48,578 nt of DNA, from the NCBI GenBank assembly GCA_001714685.2, contig MDTP02000057.1, forward strand, positions 1 to 48,578. Direction: 5' to 3'. This document shows, piece by piece, positions 45,460 to 48,578 of this stretch. Origin of the DNA: Methanosarcina sp. Ant1 (GTDB taxonomy: Archaea > Halobacteriota > Methanosarcinia > Methanosarcinales > Methanosarcinaceae). The notes below the pieces were generated by a model. The model searched no databases. It had not been told where the DNA came from and saw only the letters and a list, made by a program, of their open reading frames with translations. The position numbers and the translations under genes are program-made. Within the stretch, counting starts at the first letter, position 1. Each line of letters starts with the position of its first letter.

Positions 45460-46708
45460 AACCAATATCAATAAAAACCAATATCAAACGAGGGAGTGAA
45501 GAGGCTAAGCGAGTAGAAGACTAATAAGCGGAAAAGGTGGTCGTCCAATTTCAGCGCTCTCTGCACATACTGATAAATATCCGCCGGATTCAATGATATC
45601 TCTTTGAATCTTAGTAGACTCTCTCAGAAGCTAAATTATGAAAATATTTAATTAAAATATTTATCCCGAAAGTCTATCACATCAGCAATTTCCTGTACTT
45701 TTTATTTGTTCCTCAAGTGTTTTCATTCGAATTTTTGAAAATTATTTTGATTTAACTAACACTCTATGTTTATCTCTGATCTATATCTTAGTCACGTAAC
45801 TGAATAAATGAATTCTTTTGAAATGTTTTTCTATATACTTTTTCAGATCTATTCAAATGAACTGAGATCAGGTGAATAAAGAAGTAAAAATACTAATATT
45901 ATATCCAAGTTATCTTCCTTTTTGACCGCCATGCCTGTTTGATGCGTTTTTGAGCTTAGAGGCATGATTATTAGATTCAATTCATTTTTATTTTTGGCTA
46001 TATTTATGTACCTATGTATTTAATTTTGCTTCTAATTTTTTTAAAGCTTAAATTTTGCTTTATAATTTTATAGTTTCAACTAAAAAAAACAATCATTCAA
46101 AAATTATGCCATTTTGTCCCCCTAAATGTCTGCAAAAATCAAAAATAAAAGTAAACTTTATAAATTTCATTTTTAAAATACCAAAAATATTTTATAATAG
46201 GACCACATAAACCTTGAATGTCAACTCAGAAGTTAATAACATGTGAATGAAAACTTTTCATAAAAAGAGTTGATTTGACTAAAAGCCGTGATTTAGTGAA
46301 ATAGGAGGTATTGACCAGAAGGAGTAAGATCCTATGGTTAGTAACAGATTTTGAGTGGTAGAAGCCAAAGCTTCTCATTTCCGGCCACCTCCAATGACCA
46401 GTTACTAGAAAGTGATTGGAGAGTGGAGACTCTGTGTGCAACGTGTCCGCCCCACATAAATCGCAGAGAACCGAATTGGATAGGTTCAAAAATATTACGC
46501 AGACGTAATATGGAATTTTTGGATTACCGTATAGAGCCGACCTGATTAGATATTCAGTATAGACTCAGTCTAATTAGATAGTTCGGAAAAACTATTACGA
46601 GTACGTAATATGGAATTTTGAGAAATATCCGGGAAAAAGTTTACAATTACCCTATAAAATTGTGCTTTTACTTAAATCCCTATCAAAATCCAACCCAAAG
46701 GTGATACG
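45460..46708. other. 1.25-kb AT-rich region with paired palindromes
   Basis: No gene is supported. Two similar short palindromes occur: ATATTACG-CAGA-CGTAATAT (46492-46511) and TATTACG-AGTA-CGTAATA (46593-46610), each followed by TGGAATTTT. They lie 200 and 100 bases before the first copy of the surface-protein promoter module and could be operators or an element end. A short ACCAATATCAA(T/A) direct repeat lies near 45461-45490. Confidence 0.45.
46492..46610. promoter_or_regulatory. Pair of palindromes ATTACG/CGTAAT upstream of the surface-protein locus
   Basis: Two near-identical palindromes with four-base centres (46492-46511 and 46593-46610) are spaced about 100 bases apart and share the 3' flank TGGAATTTT. 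The dyad symmetry and duplication suggest protein binding sites; this is an inference. Confidence 0.35.
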
Positions 46709-46801
46709 ATGCTAAAAAGACAGCTAGGAACCCTATTCCTGGTAACATGCCTTATTTTAACAACCGTACCGGCTTCGGGAAAAAATATACAATTACTCTA
46801 A
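46709..46801 (+). pseudogene. Decayed copy 1 of the surface protein 5' end (signal-peptide ORF)
   Basis: This 30-residue frame reads MLKRQLGTLFLVTCLILTTV, then PASGKNIQLL before TAA. Its first 22 residues are identical to the signal peptide of the gene at 47023, and it is preceded by the same CCCAAAGGTGATACG ribosome region. The mature protein is missing. It could still be translated as a short secreted peptide. Confidence 0.7.
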
Positions 46802-46853
46802 AGTTTTTGAGTTTACTCAAATCCCTATCAAAATCCAACCCAAAGGCGATACG

Positions 46854-46982
46854 ATGCTAAAAAAGAAGCTAGGAACCCTAAAAGAAGCTAGGAACCCTAT
46901 TCCTGACAACATACCTTATTTCAACAACAGTATCGACTTTGGGAGCTTTGGGAAAGTAACAACTATCCTAAAGTTTTGAGTT
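46854..46982 (+). pseudogene. Decayed copy 2 of the surface protein 5' end
   Basis: The ribosome region and MLKKKLGTL start are retained. An internal duplication (AAGAAGCTAGGAACCCTA twice) then shifts the frame so that the hydrophobic core is lost. The sequence remains recognisable to the signal-peptide cleavage region. Confidence 0.7.
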
Positions 46983-47022
46983 TACTCAAATCCCTATAAA
47001 AATTCAACCCAAAGGTGATACG

Positions 47023-47910
47023 ATGCTAAAGAGACAGCTAGGAACCCTATTCCTGGTAACATGCCTTATTTTAACAACCGTACCTGCTGTATTAGGCGGA
47101 CCGAGTACAAAAGTGATAAATGTTGCCGGAGATGGAAGCGGAGACTTCAATTGTGATGGAAAAGATGATCACATCCAGATTAACCAAGCTCTTGAATCTG
47201 CAGCAAATAATCCAGGCACAACTGTCCACCTTAAAGGCCCATTCACATACGACATAGGCGATTCTCTTCGGATAGGCAGCAACACAATCCTTGAAGGAGA
47301 GTCCGGTGCTACAATTAAACTTGCCAAAGGATTACCCGTATGGGGTGGACGCGGAAGTAGTATTTCAGCAGAGAAAGCTATGCTTATGATTAGAGGCAGT
47401 TCTGCAACCGACGTTACAATAAGAAACTTAAATGTTGATGGTAGTCAGAGGGATTATTATCCCCATATTACCCTCGGTTGGTCTAGTTATAACATGGCAA
47501 CTTTAATAGGTTGCAATGGGTTAACAATTCAGAATGTTACATTCAAGAATGGATGTAACGATGCCATGCTTATGTCAAAGTGTAGCAATGTAATGATAGA
47601 TACAGTAACTGTAAACAAATGTGGACACGATGGTGTATACGCCTATAATGTAAATGGCATTACAGTTAAGAATAGTAAATTTATTAACCGGACTAATTCA
47701 TCTTGCAGGTTCTATACTGTTACCGATGGAGTGTTTGCAAATAATGATTGTACCACATCTGGCGGTGGATATGCAGGCTTAGAATTGGAAGGAACTGTTA
47801 AAAACATAGAAGTTTATGGCAACAATTTCCATGGATTGGCTGGCCCTGCAATAGCACATGTAAATACAAAAGAAACTAATGTAAACATTCACGACAATAA
47901 AATGAGTTAA
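47023..47910 (+). CDS. Secreted right-handed beta-helix surface protein (disaggregatase-like N-terminal domain)
   Basis: The 295-residue protein has a signal peptide (MLKRQLGTLFLVTCLILTTV, then PAVLGG). The following region is characteristic of Methanosarcina surface proteins of the disaggregatase type (VINVAGDGSGDFNCDGKDDH, IQINQALESAA, NTILEGESGATIKLAK). Repeated strand motifs (VTIRNLNVDGS, LTIQNVTFKNG, VMIDTVTVNKC, ITVKNSKFINR) form a parallel beta-helix of pectate-lyase type. Known relatives continue into a larger C-terminal catalytic region, absent here, so it may be a free beta-helix domain or a truncated gene. The ATG follows AAAGGTGATACG. Upstream and downstream lie partial copies of the same promoter and signal-peptide segment. 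Confidence 0.85.
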   Translation: MLKRQLGTLFLVTCLILTTVPAVLGGPSTKVINVAGDGSGDFNCDGKDDHIQINQALESAANNPGTTVHLKGPFTYDIGDSLRIGSNTILEGESGATIKLAKGLPVWGGRGSSISAEKAMLMIRGSSATDVTIRNLNVDGSQRDYYPHITLGWSSYNMATLIGCNGLTIQNVTFKNGCNDAMLMSKCSNVMIDTVTVNKCGHDGVYAYNVNGITVKNSKFINRTNSSCRFYTVTDGVFANNDCTTSGGGYAGLELEGTVKNIEVYGNNFHGLAGPAIAHVNTKETNVNIHDNKMS

Positions 47911-48020
47911 AATCCCTATAAAGATCCAACCCAAAGCCGATACAACGCCAAAAAGGAAGCTAGGAACCCTATTCCTGGCAACACCCCTTATTTTAACTAC
48001 CGTATCGGCTTTGGGAAAAA
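47911..48020 (+). pseudogene. Decayed copy 4 of the surface-protein 5' segment
   Basis: Starting directly after the stop codon, the sequence AATCCCTATAAAGATCCAAC is again the surface-gene leader. It is followed by a signal-peptide-like stretch in which ATG has become ACG (ACGCCAAAAAGGAAGCTAGG). It ends at the start of the mobile-element end at 48021. Confidence 0.75.
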
Positions 48021-48049
48021 TCAAATTGCGTGCGGCCACCCCACTCTAA

Positions 48050-48169
48050 ACAGGCTATCCGACAATTACTGCCAGTAATAAAAAGACAACAAAAAGAAGT
48101 CATTTAAGGCCTTAAAATCGGAAAAGAAGGAATTCTTTTATTACTGGCAGTAATTGTCAGACAGCCTGT
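48050..48169. mobile_element. 120-bp element with 34-bp inverted ends
   Basis: The left arm 48050-48083 (ACAGGCTATCCGACAATTAC...) and right arm 48136-48169 (...TAATTGTCAGACAGCCTGT) are reverse complements with two mismatches. The loop of ~52 bases is non-coding. The flank 48021-48049 plus part of the left arm recurs at the 3' end of the 573-residue kinase. Confidence 0.8.
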
Positions 48170-48233
48170 AAAGGTCAGGGTATTCGTGACCCTCTGCGCT
48201 CCCATAGTAATAAAATTAATTCAAGTGTTTCCC

Positions 48234-48578
48234 ATGTTCAAAATGTACGATCAAAAGCAGCAATTTTTACTTCCATTGAATCTGGAAGAGTTTGTTTCTG
48301 AGGACCATATTTCCAGAGTACTAAGGAATGACAAGAATATAATTTCAAGTATTTCAGTTACAGATATTGTCTTTGATGATTATTTGGGAAAATGGAATTA
48401 TAGAGCTATCCCAAAGTGAAAACTTGAAGTTATTTTCGAGCTATTCCTAAACGATTTCATAGATGTCGTTGACATTAGTACTATCGAATCTACTTACCCT
48501 TAGAATGGTTGCCCTGCCTATCATCCAAGACTTTTTCTAAAGATCTTATTTTATGGGTACCTGATAAATATCAGAAGT
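48234..48578 (+). pseudogene. IS1182-like transposase 5' end, interrupted by a MITE and carrying a TAG
   Basis: MFKMYDQKQQFLLPLNLEEF then VSEDHISRVL is the conserved N-terminus of transposases of the IS1182 group. The frame is broken at 48321 by a 130-bp MITE. If the MITE and one CTAA are removed the frame continues exactly as NDFIDVVDISTIESTYP-TAG-NGCPAYHPRLFLKILFYGYL, the expected next section. The in-frame TAG (48501-48503) lies where relatives often have an acidic residue or Gln. The gene runs out of the window. It is inactive here because of the insertion. Confidence 0.8.
48321..48450. mobile_element. 130-bp MITE, copy 3, inside the transposase gene
   Basis: Flanked by CTAA on both sides; the pre-insertion sequence AGAGTACTAAACGATTTC can be reconstructed and restores the transposase frame. 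The interior matches copies 1 and 2. This is the clearest evidence for insertion with duplication of a short target (CTAA or TAA). Confidence 0.85.

Noticed and set aside
46226-46545. Short frames on both strands before the surface-protein locus
   Set aside because: They overlap each other in opposite directions, lack ribosome sites and pass through the palindromes.

Overview
The window is chromosomal DNA of a Methanosarcina-type methanogenic archaeon. The evidence is archaeal information-processing genes (DNA primase small subunit, GINS, L44e, S27e, aIF2-alpha, Nop10, endonuclease Q, a long-arm tRNA-Ser), methanogen-specific families (MEDS sensor kinases, DUF2769, a three-gene Vor), and long AT-rich intergenic stretches full of short repeats and gene relics. 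The species cannot be fixed from the sequence.

Layout. 1-7.5 kb: a DUF6326-like membrane protein, a truncated alcohol dehydrogenase, a zinc-ribbon membrane protein, a CHASE4-type histidine kinase, then a MntA/HepT-like toxin-antitoxin pair whose HepT frame has an in-frame TAG, and a DUF457-type membrane hydrolase. 7.5-9.9 kb: small membrane ORFs, an FGE/SUMF1-family protein and a 25-bp tandem repeat. 9.9-16.3 kb: the conserved replication/translation block priS-gins51, rpl44e-rps27e-aIF2a-nop10-PAC2-nucQ and tRNA-Ser(CGA). 16.5-21 kb: DUF2769 and a giant MEDS/multi-PAS kinase. 22.3-30 kb: a MoxR-DUF58-BatA-VWA cluster with an upstream membrane protein. 30.8-33.6 kb: vorCBA (2-oxoisovalerate:ferredoxin oxidoreductase). 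33.6-37 kb: mobile-element debris, a MscL relic, two small proteins and an exonuclease III gene with an in-frame TAG. 37-43.2 kb: two more HisKA_2 kinases. 44-45.5 kb: a FAD/Rieske oxidoreductase. 46.6-48.6 kb: a secreted beta-helix protein flanked by decayed copies of its own promoter and signal-peptide region, then a transposase relic interrupted by a MITE.

The most interesting signal is a set of in-frame amber (TAG) codons. Methanosarcina decodes UAG as pyrrolysine, and most intact genes here end in TAA or TGA. A HepT-like toxin and an exonuclease III are each open across a single TAG. The 1273-aa kinase ends at TAG, but the 11 codons after it align residue for residue with the normal C-terminus of its paralogue 19 kb away, with TAG facing a glutamine codon. 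These genes may be read through to full length, or may be tolerated amber mutants.

A second theme is a dense population of small non-autonomous elements: a 130-bp MITE in three copies (one inside a transposase gene), two hairpin elements bounded by GGACTTAC-type ends, a 118-bp element, a 278-bp element with 20-bp perfect ends and a 120-bp element with 34-bp ends. An end resembling the last one supplies the last ~19 codons of one sensor kinase. The MoxR/VWA cluster, Vor and core gene block look intact and conventional.
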